10,430 bases of DNA, from NCBI GenBank assembly GCA_943355085.1, contig CALREC010000007.1, forward strand, positions 1 through 10,430, read 5' to 3'. Each line of letters starts with the position of its first letter. Position 1 is the stretch's first letter. Position numbers and translations under genes: made by a program. Source of the DNA: Candidatus Altimarinota bacterium. GTDB taxonomy: Bacteria > Patescibacteriota > Gracilibacteria > BD1-5 > UBA2023. Below, piece by piece: positions 1 to 8,589 of the stretch. A model generated the notes under the pieces. That model saw only the letters and a list, made by a program, of their open reading frames with translations. It did not search any database and had not been told where the DNA came from.

Positions 1-787
1 TGCTTGTCTTTTTGGTTATGTCACCCGGAAAAGCAAACACATCACGTCCAAAATCCAGTGCAAGACCGGCAGTTATGAGAGTTCCGGATTTTTCTGCCGC
101 CTCAGTTACGAGTGTTCACCTCGAAATACCAGCAACTATCTCATTGCGAATAGGAAAGTTGTAAGGCTCGGGTCACATGCCTATCGGGAAGGCTGATATA
201 AGTGCTCAGCCTGATTTGAGTATCTCATTAAAAAGGTCCTTGTTCTCTTGGGGATAACATCGATCTATGCCTGTTCAAAAGACAGCCAAAGTATATCCGC
301 CATGTTCTATGGTGATTTTATGTCCGAGCGAATCTACGCCATAGGCACCTCAGGAAACTATTCCGTATCATTTTTGTATGATTTCAGGGAGTATTTCTGA
401 GAGAGTTGCTCGTGAATATGGGGTACTCTTTCTGGATCCAACGACCGACAATAGATTGGTATGAGAAGGGGGTGTCCCACGTATATATAAAAAATACGGC
501 GATATAGGAACTTGTCGCAGTAATTCAGGATATTCAACATCCCATATCGTTACGATCTTCACCTGTAATGCCTCTATAACATGTGTAATTTTGGCAATAT
601 CAAGTTTTTCTTTTGCGGTCAGTATAGCTGATATTTTATCTGCTTTATATCAGAGTTGCTCAAGAGTGAGTTGGTCTATATTTTCGTAAAATTCCTGGTA
701 ATGAGTTTTCTTTTCAAATAAACGAGAAAGAGCTTTTTGAGAAAAGCCAATAGTGTGCAAAAATACAAGATACAGTAATGAGTTCAT
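1..787 (-). CDS. dprA: DNA-processing protein DprA (partial, C-terminus beyond left edge)
   Basis: DprA binds incoming single-stranded DNA and loads RecA during natural transformation in the cytoplasm. Reading TGA as Gly gives 262 residues from the ATG at 787-785. The N-terminal ~75 residues are helical. The Rossmann-like DprA domain follows, with YPELL (86-90), LYIRG (100-104), VVGSR (115-119) and the SGGAYGVD phosphate-binding loop (145-152). Further on are [37 protein letters not shown] and the region around FAFPGDI near the edge. Seven in-frame TGA codons occur (residues 46, 140, 146, 171, 194, 205, 224); most sit on glycines conserved in the family, such as 146 in SGG and 171 in FGTG. 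The usual C-terminal winged-helix part lies outside the window. It is the last visible gene of a leftward operon, 13 nt after the upstream permease stop. No Shine-Dalgarno precedes the start. Confidence 0.95.
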
Positions 788-800
788 AGGAAGGTATGAA

Positions 801-1682
801 TTATTGCAAAATAGTTCCTCCACCCACACAAAGCATGATAATACATGCGACGATTATATCTTTGCGTGTTGGGATATCTCGAAAAAATATATAGCTTGAT
901 AGAATTGTGAGAATCATGGTTATCATACCCAGCAGGGACGTCATAACTATGCCGAGCTCTTTCATGAGATACAGAGTTATTGTGTATGATACAAGCCAGA
1001 GAAGATTATTGAGAGTTAACATGCCCAAAAGGGGCCGTGTGGTTTGAGATGGTATAGTTACAAGTTCTCATCTTTTGAAAGATAACATGTAAAAAAGAGT
1101 GATACATACGGCTATAATATTGACACCAAAAATAAAAGAAAATGTACTCAGCTTAAGTATTATATACCCTGCTATAATAGTATTTATCGATTGGATGACT
1201 CAAGTAAGTAGGATAAAGAGACAATATTTATTGATCGCAAAAGATTTAAAATTGATACTTGCTCAGACTAGGACGAATGCGCTGACGAGTGCAAATGAAA
1301 AAGTCACGAGGGATGTATTGGCAAACAGAAAAAAACCAAGAATGAGAGTTATGATTCTTCCTGTTTCTGCAAATGGCGTAAGTACGCTGATTTTTTCTTG
1401 TCGATATGCAATCTGAGCTGGTATATTTGCAATCATTCAAAATACAGAAAAAAGGAATATTCCTCAAATGGTAAAAAAAGATGTGTAGATTTGACTAAAA
1501 TCTATTGTAATCGAGCTAGGATATACCACATAGATGATTCCGATAATCAAAACAACTATGAGGCACATATAGCCGTAGAGGCCGATAGATGAAATTTTGT
1601 TTTGAGTATTAATAACAAGCAATTTTTTGTAAACAATCGTATTTATTGCAGATATACAGGCGGTCAGTATTCACCAAAACAT
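801..1682 (-). CDS. EamA/DMT-superfamily permease, copy B
   Basis: An integral membrane protein of about 293 residues with roughly ten hydrophobic helices arranged as two similar halves, the layout of drug/metabolite transporter (EamA) permeases. The substrate cannot be told. The start is the ATG at 1682-1680, giving MFWGILTACISAINTIVYKK, which aligns with the start of the permease at 2276-3121. The end has SLLGMITMILTILSSYIFFRD, typical of the last EamA repeat (a glycine turn, helix, then a polar-charged loop). Six in-frame TGA codons (residues 4, 73, 82, 140, 161, 205) must be read as Gly; under the standard code the gene looks like several fragments. It lies 23 nt after the hypothetical gene and 13 nt before dprA, so it is probably co-transcribed. 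The family call rests on topology and on similarity to its neighbour, so the superfamily is more certain than any function. Confidence 0.78.
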
Positions 1683-1705
1683 AGCGAAAAATATAAGAAA
1701 TAAAC

Positions 1706-2251
1706 TTACTCAAGACTTCTTTTTATATCAATCGTATGCTCTTGTATTTTGATGAGATTTTTATCGAGTATATGCATAAATCCCGAAAAAAAATCGAGTA
1801 TACCCATACTGGCATGTGGATGAAGACTATCATAGATGAATATGAGAGAAGCATCTAGTTTCGTGAGAGTTTCTATTCTTGATGCTGGATTTTTGAGAGC
1901 CAAGATATACTCTTCCCGTGAAATACGATAAGCTTTCGGAAAAACTATATCTACAGAATGAGTTGTCTCTATCTCATCGAGCTTACTAAATATCTCTGCG
2001 AGAGCAACTTCATCGAGGTCTTCGTCATCGATGACTTTTTGAACCGTAGATGTTTCTATGAGACCTCGCTCGATGAGAGATTTAAGAAAAAACAGCTTTT
2101 TATCTTTTTCAATATGTGCAAGAAGTGTTTCTTTGTGTTTTTTATACTCAATATTGCGAGCAATCTCGCTCTTTTGTTCATTTTCTGAGAGCATATTTTG
2201 CTTTTTATCTTTATCGATCTGAGCAAATTTCTCATTTTGTTCTTTTGACAT
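1706..2251 (-). CDS. Hypothetical charged protein, 181 aa
   Basis: I do not recognise this protein. It is a continuous frame from ATG (2251-2249) to TAA with no in-frame TGA; its three glycines all use GGN codons. The first ~60 residues are very rich in Lys, Glu and Asp (for example FAQIDKDKKQNML and EYKKHKETLLAHIEKDKK) and probably form a charged helix or coiled coil. The middle has an acidic stretch (VIDDEDLDEVALAEIFSKLDEIE), and the C-terminal third is more hydrophobic (DASLIFIYDSLHPHASMGILDFFSGF). There is no signal peptide or clear membrane segment, so it is probably cytoplasmic. It sits between two paralogous permeases in the same orientation, 24 nt after the first, and a TATAAT box just ahead of its ATG could give it separate expression. 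A role linked to the permeases or to DprA is possible only from position. Confidence 0.85.
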   Translation of the reverse strand: MSKEQNEKFAQIDKDKKQNMLSENEQKSEIARNIEYKKHKETLLAHIEKDKKLFFLKSLIERGLIETSTVQKVIDDEDLDEVALAEIFSKLDEIETTHSVDIVFPKAYRISREEYILALKNPASRIETLTKLDASLIFIYDSLHPHASMGILDFFSGFMHILDKNLIKIQEHTIDIKRSLE

Positions 2252-2267
2252 ATATTGAGGATTATAT
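2251..2267 (-). promoter_or_regulatory. Possible internal promoter, -10 box next to the hypothetical gene start
   Basis: On the minus strand TATAAT (2266-2261) lies 9 nt ahead of the ATG of the hypothetical gene, in the 24-nt gap after the permease stop. A start site at the usual distance would fall within a few bases of the ATG, giving an almost leaderless mRNA. There is no good -35 box, and AT-rich gaps produce such hexamers by chance, so this is tentative. Confidence 0.3.
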
Positions 2268-2275
2268 AATTAAAA

Positions 2276-3121
2276 TTATGCTTTAAAAAAACTAGAACAT
2301 GCGACCAGGATTGCTACACTTATGGCAAGTAGGATACTTTTCTTTTCTGGCTTATCAGCAAGAAAGAGATATCCAAGTATCACGGTTGAGAGCATAGAGA
2401 GAAAACCAAGGAGGGTAGAGGTGATGAGTCCAAATTGTGATATAAGTGTAAATCCTATGAGCGCACTTACGGCACCTATGAAAGATGCCATGAGTCGTGG
2501 TACAAGAAAGTCTTTTTTTACATCTTTTAAGAAAATAAGCTGGGAAGCGAGCAATATGCCAATCCAAACGATGAGAGTAGTCAAGATATTTCGTATAGTA
2601 TAAAATGTCGGACTACTCATATGGACTAAAACATATCAGATACCAATAGATCGAACCCCATTGATAGTATTATTGAGTACAATGGGTCAAAATTGTCGTG
2701 GGAACTCATGTGTGCGAAAATCAAAAGAAAATATAAATATTATTATGATGATGCTCAAAGCGATCAAAAGAGTGGTGATAGGTGTGTCCCGAAAAAGAAA
2801 ATAAGCAATTATTATCGTAATAATGGAAGAGAGATTCTCATATGGCAAGAGAGTGGAAATCTTTTCAGTGGTATAAATTTTTTGCGAAAGAGTCGAGTTA
2901 TATGTTACCACAAAAGCATCTATCAGAGGTATTGCCAAGATCCAGAGTTCTTTTGGAAGTTCAAATTTCCCCATTCACAAGATGAAAAGTATCACCAAGA
3001 TACTCCCTATACCTCCGATGCCAAAAAAAAGAGCATGAGGAATTGTTGAGAGATTGAGAGATTTTTTCCAAAATATTCATGCAATACTTCCGAGTATTGC
3101 ATTAAGAATTCAATATATCAT
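2276..3121 (-). CDS. EamA/DMT-superfamily permease, copy A
   Basis: A membrane protein of about 281 residues with roughly ten hydrophobic helices in two halves, as in EamA permeases of the drug/metabolite transporter superfamily. The start at 3121-3119 gives MIYGILNAILGSIAGIFWKK, matching the N-terminus of the second permease downstream. The first half ends with LLPYENLSSIITIIIAYFLFRDT, and the second half with LLGFLSMLSTVILGYLFLAD; both resemble the conserved last helices of an EamA repeat. TGA codons at residues 4, 15, 49, 145 and 162 are read as Gly and join three otherwise separate open frames. It is the first gene of the leftward operon, 28 nt after the likely transcription start. The frame stays open further upstream, but that stretch lacks an ATG and is lysine-rich, so it is rejected. 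The substrate is unknown. Confidence 0.78.
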
Positions 3122-3155
3122 GAGAACATATAGGCTTTTAAAATATTTATACCGA

Positions 3156-3183
3156 AATATACTTAGAAATTGCTTTTTTTCAA
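3156..3183 (-). promoter_or_regulatory. Promoter of the permease-dprA operon
   Basis: On the minus strand TTGAAA (3183-3178) is separated by 16 nt from TATATT (3161-3156), a good match to a housekeeping sigma-70-type promoter. The predicted start near 3149 leaves a leader of about 28 nt before the ATG at 3121. It is divergent from the rel promoter about 90 nt away. Confidence 0.55.
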
Positions 3184-3267
3184 AAGTTAAATTTCTTTTG
3201 TATCTAAAGCCCCGAAGAATTGGCCTCTTTTTTTCTGAAAAATGAATACAAAAAATACTTTTTCCTG

Positions 3268-3295
3268 TTGAAAAGCTCAAAAAATCTTATATACT
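3268..3295 (+). promoter_or_regulatory. Promoter of rel
   Basis: TTGAAA (3268-3273), a 16-nt spacer and TATACT (3290-3295) form a good sigma-70-type promoter. The predicted start is near 3302, about 24 nt before the rel ATG. The spacing and -35 box are the same as in the divergent operon promoter. Confidence 0.6.
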
Positions 3296-3302
3296 CTGCT
3301 TG

Positions 3303-3319
3303 AATATTTATTAAATATT
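3303..3319. repeat. 17-bp perfect palindrome at the start of the rel leader
   Basis: AATATTTA-T-TAAATATT is a perfect inverted repeat with a one-base centre. It begins at the predicted transcription start of rel and ends 6 nt before the ATG. It could be an operator or a small hairpin next to the start codon. In such AT-rich DNA it could also be chance. Confidence 0.4.
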
Positions 3320-3325
3320 ATTTTC

Positions 3326-5557
3326 ATGCCCTCTATTTTGTCTGCTTCCCCGGATTATTTTCACATAAATATACTCGTAAAATCCATTATCGATGAAGCT
3401 CAAGGGTATATGAAAAATATCCCCAAAGAAGTGATTGCTGAAGAAATACAAAAGGCATATATATATGCGAGAAATGCGCACGAAGGACAGTTGCGTAAAT
3501 CTGGCGATCCATACATTATTCATCCGGTTGAAGCTACGAGAGAGCTTCTCATACTCAGACCTGATATTGTTACCATTCAATCATGTCTTCTTCATGATGT
3601 GCCTGAGGATACCAATAAGACGGTTGAAGATATACGTGAATTATTTGGAGATGAGGTTGCCTATATTACTGCCTGAATGGAGAAGCTTTCTCATCTGAAG
3701 TACCGTGGAGAAGAGCGCACTATTGGAAGTCTTCGAAAGATGTTTGTGGCCATGAGTGAAGATGTACGTGTTATATTTGTAAAACTTGCAGATCGTCTCC
3801 ATAACATGAAGACTATTGAATTTCAACCAAGCAAAGAGAAGCGTGAGCGCATAGCTCTTGAAACACTCAATGTGTATGCTCCAATCGCGGATCGCCTTGG
3901 TATTTTTGATTTTAAAGAAGCACTTGAAACTGAATGTTTTAAGATTCTTCATCCCGAAGAATATCATAAAATTCGGGCTGAACTTGATGTTTTTAAAGAG
4001 GCCCAAGAGATCTTTACAACGAAGGTAAAACAACTGATTTTAGATCATATGCCAGAAGGCGTAGCAATAGTTGATATCTCCTATCGTGTCAAATCGCCAT
4101 GGAGTATCTATAAAAAAATGCAACGAAAATGATATGAACGCGTCCAAGATATTTATGATCTTTTTGCTCTTCGGATCATTACCGATAAGGTGCATCATTG
4201 CTATGATGTACTTGGTGCTATTCATACTATATGGACACCTGTCCCCAATAGATTCAAAGATTACATGGCACTCCCAAAGGAAAATGGCTATCAGAGTATT
4301 CATACAACGGTTGTAGGTATGTTCCATGAATTCCGCACACAACCAACTGAGATCCAAATACGTACGCTTGATATGCATCGTCAGGCTGAAATTGGTGTAG
4401 CAGCCCATTTTGCCTACTCTGAGACAGGACAGTCAAAGCGAGCGAAAGATACGTATTGGGCAGCAGAATTGAAAGAAATTCTTGACAATTCTGAGGATTC
4501 TGATTTCATGAGCCAGATGAAAATAGGAGTGTTCGATGATCGTATTTTTGCCTTTACTCCTCGTGGTGAGATACAAGTACTACCAAAGGGGTCAACCCCA
4601 GTCGATTTTGCTTATTCTGTTCATTCCAAGCTTGGAGACAATATATCGATTGCTCGTGTAAATGGACGCGTCGTACATCTTGATTATGAGCTACGCAATG
4701 GAGAGAGTGTCGAAATTATCACAGATAAAAACAAGCATCCAAATATCACCTGGCTTTCTTTTGTCAAAACAAATCGTGCAAGAGAATGTATAAAGTCGTA
4801 TAATAATAAAACGAATCGTGAAGAACTCGTAGAAAAAGGCCGCTTCATGCTCAATGCTCATCTGCTCAAGCATTTCAATAAAACTCTCGATAAAGATCTG
4901 TCACTCCTTAAGTACATTGATGGCAAAAATCTGAATACCGAGGAACGTGAAAATCTGCTAGTGCAACTTGGAAATCTTTCCAGAAAACCATCCTCAGTGG
5001 CACGTAGTATACTGGAAAATGGAAGTTCGGAGCTCCATAAACTCAAAGAACTCCAGGAACAGACTAGGATTCAAAAAAAGGCCCATACAATATCACACGA
5101 TGAAGAATCGCTACATCTCATTATCGGTGGTGAAAAACATATCCCATATCGATTTGCCAATTGCTGTAAGCCAAAGGTTCTGGATAAAGTAGTTGCCTAC
5201 ATAACACGAGAGGGTGTAAATATTCACAAGATAGATTGTGTATCCCTTAAGCAACAAGATTTTGATCGCTATCTTCCTGCATACTGGGAAGGTATGAAAA
5301 CTCAGGGGCTTTCAATACGAGCAGAAATGTTTTTTGAAAACAAAATCTGAGTACTCAAGAAGTTGACAGAGATATTCTTTCTTATGCGTATAAATATTGA
5401 AGAAATACATGCTTGTCAAAGCAAGGATGGTCTTTCCTGTGTGACATTCTCTCTAAAAACAGAAGAAGAAGATTATTATCTCTTTGAACGCCTTTTGGAG
5501 CGAGTCAGGCTATCCGTTATAGAGTTTAAAGATGGGAAGCTTATAGAGATGAAATAA
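3326..5557 (+). CDS. rel: Bifunctional (p)ppGpp synthetase/hydrolase, RelA/SpoT family
   Basis: This long Rel protein makes (p)ppGpp from ATP and GDP/GTP and hydrolyses it, controlling the stringent response. The 743 residues match the usual ~700-750. The HD hydrolase domain (about 35-190) keeps its likely metal ligands H66, H90-D91 and D156, with HDVPED at 90-95. The synthetase domain (about 235-350) has RFKDY (309-313), NGYQSIHTTV (320-329) and EIQIRT starting at E342. TGS follows (about 402-463), then the zinc-finger-like RFANCCKPK with C613-C614, and a C-terminal ACT domain (about 670-743). Both enzymatic halves look intact. Only three of about 33 glycines use TGA (residues 117, 269, 675); 269 follows KMQRK and 675 lies in the ACT GVL turn, both conserved glycine positions. 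It has its own promoter, and no Shine-Dalgarno precedes the ATG. A 69-nt gap separates it from the protease gene. Confidence 0.96.
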
Positions 5558-5593
5558 GAAATAATCTAAAAACTTGCATTTTAAAAATACTCG

Positions 5594-5622
5594 TTTAAAC
5601 TTGTCGTATATTATATTATAAC
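5594..5622 (+). promoter_or_regulatory. Possible leaderless promoter of the protease gene
   Basis: TTTAAA (5594-5599), a 17-nt spacer and TATAAC (5617-5622) lie directly upstream of the ATG at 5627, so transcription would begin at about the start codon. The same stretch holds the 11-mer TATATTATATT (5607-5617), which also occurs 8 nt ahead of proS. The -35 match is weak and the region is AT-rich. Confidence 0.3.
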
Positions 5623-5626
5623 TTTT

Positions 5627-7762
5627 ATGTTTATGTATAGTCGCAAAAAAAGAAGTCTTGTTTTTAGTATTATTTGTTCGTATCTCATAAGCATCCACGT
5701 GTCGGTATTTGCTATCGAGAATAATACTACCCTTGATAGCTCTCAATCGCTGAAAGATATACAGGCTGTACAATCGACTATAAATTGATATCTCGATTTA
5801 AATATTAAAAAAATTAATGATAGTCAATTGGATCAACAAATGACTGACGTAAAAACAGAAATTAATCTCTATCTACAGGAAGTGAGTGATATTCTCAAAA
5901 AAACAAAAGATACAAAAAAGATAAAAAATATAGTCAAGGATGCCAAGAAAAAAGTTGTTTTAAAAACACTGGACTCTAAAGTAAAAAAGCGTTCTCTGAA
6001 AGACTATGCACACGCAGAGAGTGACCTGCTGTGAATGAATACTGAAGAAATAGCTGAAAATGTAGATATCTTGACTGATTCATTAAAAGAGAAAGAGAGT
6101 TATCGATTGTTTTTAAAAACTCCCCTGACAGTTGATAAGATACAAAAAAACCTTTCTATATTTGGAACTGGTGTTTTTATTTGAGATGTTCTTGAGTGAA
6201 AAGTAGATGACTATGTCGAAGTAATCATTTCTAAAACCAACATGATCGGAGAGGAGATTCTTGATGTGATCGATGCAGGAAAACTGCCAGAAAATATTCT
6301 TGGCATGGAGATTGTCCCACCGTCTATTATCAAGGCAGATACTACCAATGTTCTTGCTTGAGAAAAAGTAGATGAATTATGGGGTATGCAACATTTAGGT
6401 GCAGACAAGTATCAGTCTATGTTGAACAATTGAGCGAAGATAAAAGTTGCGATACTCGATACTGGAATTGACAAAAATCATATTGATCTGAAGGAAAATA
6501 TTGACGTGAATCTTTCTAAAGATTTTTCTAATAGTAACACTTATGCCGATGAGAATGGTCACGGAACTCATGTAGCTGGTACGATTGGTGGAATCCTTAA
6601 CGGGAAATGAGTATATGGCGTTAATAGCAACACTTCTCTTGTTTGATTGAGGGTTTTGAATGGCAAATGAGTAGGAAGTTCTTATGATATTTATAATGCT
6701 ATCAAATATGCTGCAGATAACCAGATTCCTGTTATCAATATGAGTCTTGGTGGTGTGGGTAATCCAAATAATGATCCCCTCTGTGAAGCTATAGACTATG
6801 CGCTTGCAAAAGGAACCATATCTGTTGTAGCAGCGGGTAATGAAAATGAAGATATATCAGAGAAAGTACCTGCCGGATGTAAAAATGCCATTACTGTATG
6901 AGCTATTGATCAAAATAATCGAAAAGCAAGTTTTTCAAATTTTGGAAGCAAAGTTGATGTTTCTGCTCCATGAGTAGACATATACTCTACATTACCAGGA
7001 GGGCGATATGCTTATATGAATGGTACATCTATGGCAACTCCACATGTGGCAGGAATCGTTTCTGTTATTAAATTATACAAACCAGAGATATCTTTGTCAG
7101 AAATAAAGACTTTATTTCAAGAGACCTCTGTCTATATTGAAGGAAATATTTGAAAGTTAGTTCATATGGATGCAGTTCTCAAGGCTCTATGAATTAGTGC
7201 TGATGGGTCTCTTCTTCCAACAGAACCTACTCCTACAAAACCAAAACCAGAACCAGAACCAGCTCCGTTAAAACCAGAACCTACTCCTACAAAACCAAAG
7301 CCAGAACCTACTCCTACAAAACCAAAGCCAGAACCAGAACCAGCTCCCTGAAAGCCAGAACTTACTCCGACTCCCATTCCAACAGAACCAGCTCCCTTAA
7401 AGCCAGAACCTACTCCTACAAAACCAAAGCCAGAACAAAAACCAAAACCTACTCCTCGTCCAGTAGAGCCTATTCTCAATCCTCTGCCAGTAGAAACTAC
7501 TCCTCTGATTCCTCCAGTCAAGCCAGAGCCTACTCCAGAATTAATACCAGCACCTCTTCTGCCTCAGCCAGAACCCAATAAGGATACTTGTGAATCTTGA
7601 AAGCATAAAGAAAAAGGCATCTGTGTGAGTAATATAAAGTCTTGCCCTATACCAAACGGCACATGAGAAAAAAAATGGGATTTTTTCTGGTGAATATGTG
7701 AAATCAAAACTTGTAAGCAGGGTTACGAAAATTGGTGAACTTCTTGTCAAAAATCTTGGTAG
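5627..7762 (+). CDS. Secreted subtilisin-like serine protease (S8) with Pro-rich stalk and Cys-rich C-terminus
   Basis: A 711-residue exported protease. The N-terminus (MFMYSRKKRSLVFSIICSYL, then residues up to VFA) is a signal peptide with a likely cut after VFA. Residues ~35-230 form a lysine-rich, probably helical prosegment. The subtilase domain (about 270-520) has all catalytic residues: D278 (VAILDTGID), H312 (NGHGTHVAGT), oxyanion N405 (AAGNEN) and S468 (NGTSMATPHVAG). Residues ~531-652 are a Pro-Glu-Lys-Thr stalk with repeated TPTKPKPEP units. The last ~57 residues carry six cysteines (655, 666, 673, 691, 696, 707). Eighteen TGA codons are read as Gly, including 449 in SAPG and 425 in TVGA, both conserved subtilase glycines. 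The gene ends with TAG. The first ATG is taken; a second lies 6 nt later in frame. It is probably a surface or extracellular enzyme; the substrate is unknown. Confidence 0.93.
7217..7585 (+). repeat. Imperfect tandem repeats coding the Pro-rich stalk
   Basis: Four near-identical copies of a roughly 30-nt unit beginning CAGAACCTACTCCTAC start at about 7221, 7275, 7302 and 7404. The copies at 7275 and 7302 are adjacent, at a 27-nt step. Shorter AGAACCAGAACC and CAGCTCC units are mixed in. They encode the repeated TPTKPKPEP motif. All units keep frame, so length changes by slippage would lengthen or shorten the stalk without breaking the gene. Confidence 0.85.
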
Positions 7763-7826
7763 CATGAACCAATAAAGTACATTATTTCTAATAATTAGAC
7801 TTATATATTTCTTTACGCTTTATTGT

Positions 7827-8255
7827 ATGAAAGTTCGTATTAAAAACAGTACTGGAAGACTCCCTGAGTATAAAACCTCATGAGCTTGTGCATTTGACTT
7901 TGAGGCTCAGGAAGATGTTATTTTTGGTCCAGGCGAGTGGAAGCTCATTGAGACATGATCTGTTGTAGAAACACCAGAGTGATACTGTCTTGTCACTGCT
8001 CCACGCTCGAGTATATTTAAGAACTATGGACTCATGCAGGTGAATAGTATCGGTATCATCGATCAAGATTACTGCGGAGATACTGACACGATAAAGTTTC
8101 CTTATATCAACATGCGAAAAGAGATAGTTACAATCAAGGCTTGAGAACGCATTTGACAGGGGATGTTTGTGAAAATTGAAAAGCCTGAGCTGGAACTCGT
8201 AGCAAGTATGGGAAATGTACATCGTGGAGGATTTGGAACAACGGGATTAAAATAA
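7827..8255 (+). CDS. dut: dUTP diphosphatase (dUTPase)
   Basis: It hydrolyses dUTP to dUMP and pyrophosphate, keeping uracil out of DNA and feeding dTMP synthesis. The 142 residues equal the usual size of the trimeric family. All five motifs are present in order: GACAFDFEA (19-27, equivalent to AGYDL), APRSSIF, GIIDQDYCGD, GERIGQGMF (106-114) and the C-terminal RGGFGTTG. Five TGA codons (19, 44, 52, 106, 110) are read as Gly; 19 and 106 are the leading glycines of motifs 1 and 4, strong evidence for recoding. In motif 3 the usual Tyr-Arg-Gly is Tyr-Cys-Gly, and in motif 5 the arginine is kept. The gene follows the protease by 64 nt and is followed by a strong terminator. A TATATT box (7804-7809) stands 17 nt before the ATG, without a clear -35. 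Confidence 0.95.
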
Positions 8256-8320
8256 AGTTGTACTTGCAATTTTATTACAGCGAAGCAGATTTTTCAAAAT
8301 CCGAGAGATATATACTCGTG

Positions 8321-8358
8321 AATCCACAAAGTATTCTATAATACTTTGTGGATTTTTC
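8321..8358 (+). terminator. Strong intrinsic terminator after dut
   Basis: Two perfect 15-nt arms, AATCCACAAAGTATT (8321-8335) and its exact complement (8340-8354), enclose a 4-nt CTAT loop. The right arm runs into a T tract (8353-8357). The stem is AT-rich but long. It ends the rel/protease/dut stretch and isolates proS. Confidence 0.85.
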
Positions 8359-8388
8359 AATATTTGAGAACATTCTTTTCTTTTTTAT

Positions 8389-8416
8389 TTGGTCTCTTTC
8401 ATTATTTGTTTATACT
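8389..8416 (+). promoter_or_regulatory. Possible distal promoter of proS
   Basis: TTGGTC (8389-8394), a 16-nt spacer and TATACT (8411-8416) would start transcription near 8423 and give a leader of about 167 nt before proS. The -35 box matches only its first half. The -10 box is inside a 15-bp palindrome, TATACTTGAAGTATA (8411-8425), a position where a repressor could block polymerase. Confidence 0.35.
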
Positions 8417-8422
8417 TGAAGT

Positions 8423-8589
8423 ATATCCCCCTGTTTTTACGAGAGAAATAATCTTCGCTCGGCTCTCGCATATTGGAAAAGGATTATTAAGTGAAACTTC
8501 GCGAATGACTTGTGTATTTTACTCGTAATTCTTTTCTACACAACCTGATTACATTTTACATTTTACATATTATATTATATTGTTTTTTT
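8423..8589 (+). promoter_or_regulatory. Non-coding proS leader with competing hairpins
   Basis: This is the rest of the 334-nt stretch without a convincing gene between dut and proS. CGAGAG (8440-8445) can pair with CTCTCG (8463-8468), while AATAATC (8447-8453) can pair with GATTATT (8482-8488). These two stems interlock, so they would exclude each other or form a pseudoknot. TTCGCGAA (8498-8505) is a small palindrome. Close to the ATG lies TATATTATATT (8571-8581), as ahead of the protease. No T-box specifier pattern or known riboswitch core was recognised. Confidence 0.35.

Noticed and set aside
2276..3121. Several small hydrophobic ORFs as separate genes
   Set aside because: They are in one frame, separated only by TGA, and together form one ten-helix permease.
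3326..3676. Truncated or frameshifted rel pseudogene
   Set aside because: The apparent breaks are single in-frame TGA codons at glycine positions. With table 25 the gene is complete, with all domains.
7162..7521. Glycine-rich 119-residue frame on the minus strand opposite the protease stalk
   Set aside because: It is the complement of the Pro-rich repeats; the repeat sequence removes stops on the other strand. The plus-strand subtilase reads through it with conserved domains.
8281..8360. CRISPR repeat or mobile-element end
   Set aside because: The perfect inverted repeat occurs once, with a 4-nt loop and T tail directly after dut, as expected for an intrinsic terminator.
8346..8528. 60-residue hydrophobic frame between dut and proS
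   Set aside because: It starts with GTG inside the right arm of the terminator, has low-complexity Phe/Leu composition and no supporting start signal.
8512..8589. N-terminal extension of ProRS from an upstream GTG
   Set aside because: The added 26 residues are Phe/Tyr/Ile-rich, come from the AT-rich upstream region and are not part of the family; the ATG at 8590 gives the normal length.
8423..8589. tRNA, T-box or other known RNA gene
   Set aside because: I saw no TTCGA-type T-loop, cloverleaf, T-box antiterminator core or SRP/6S-like core. Only the small stems listed can be supported.
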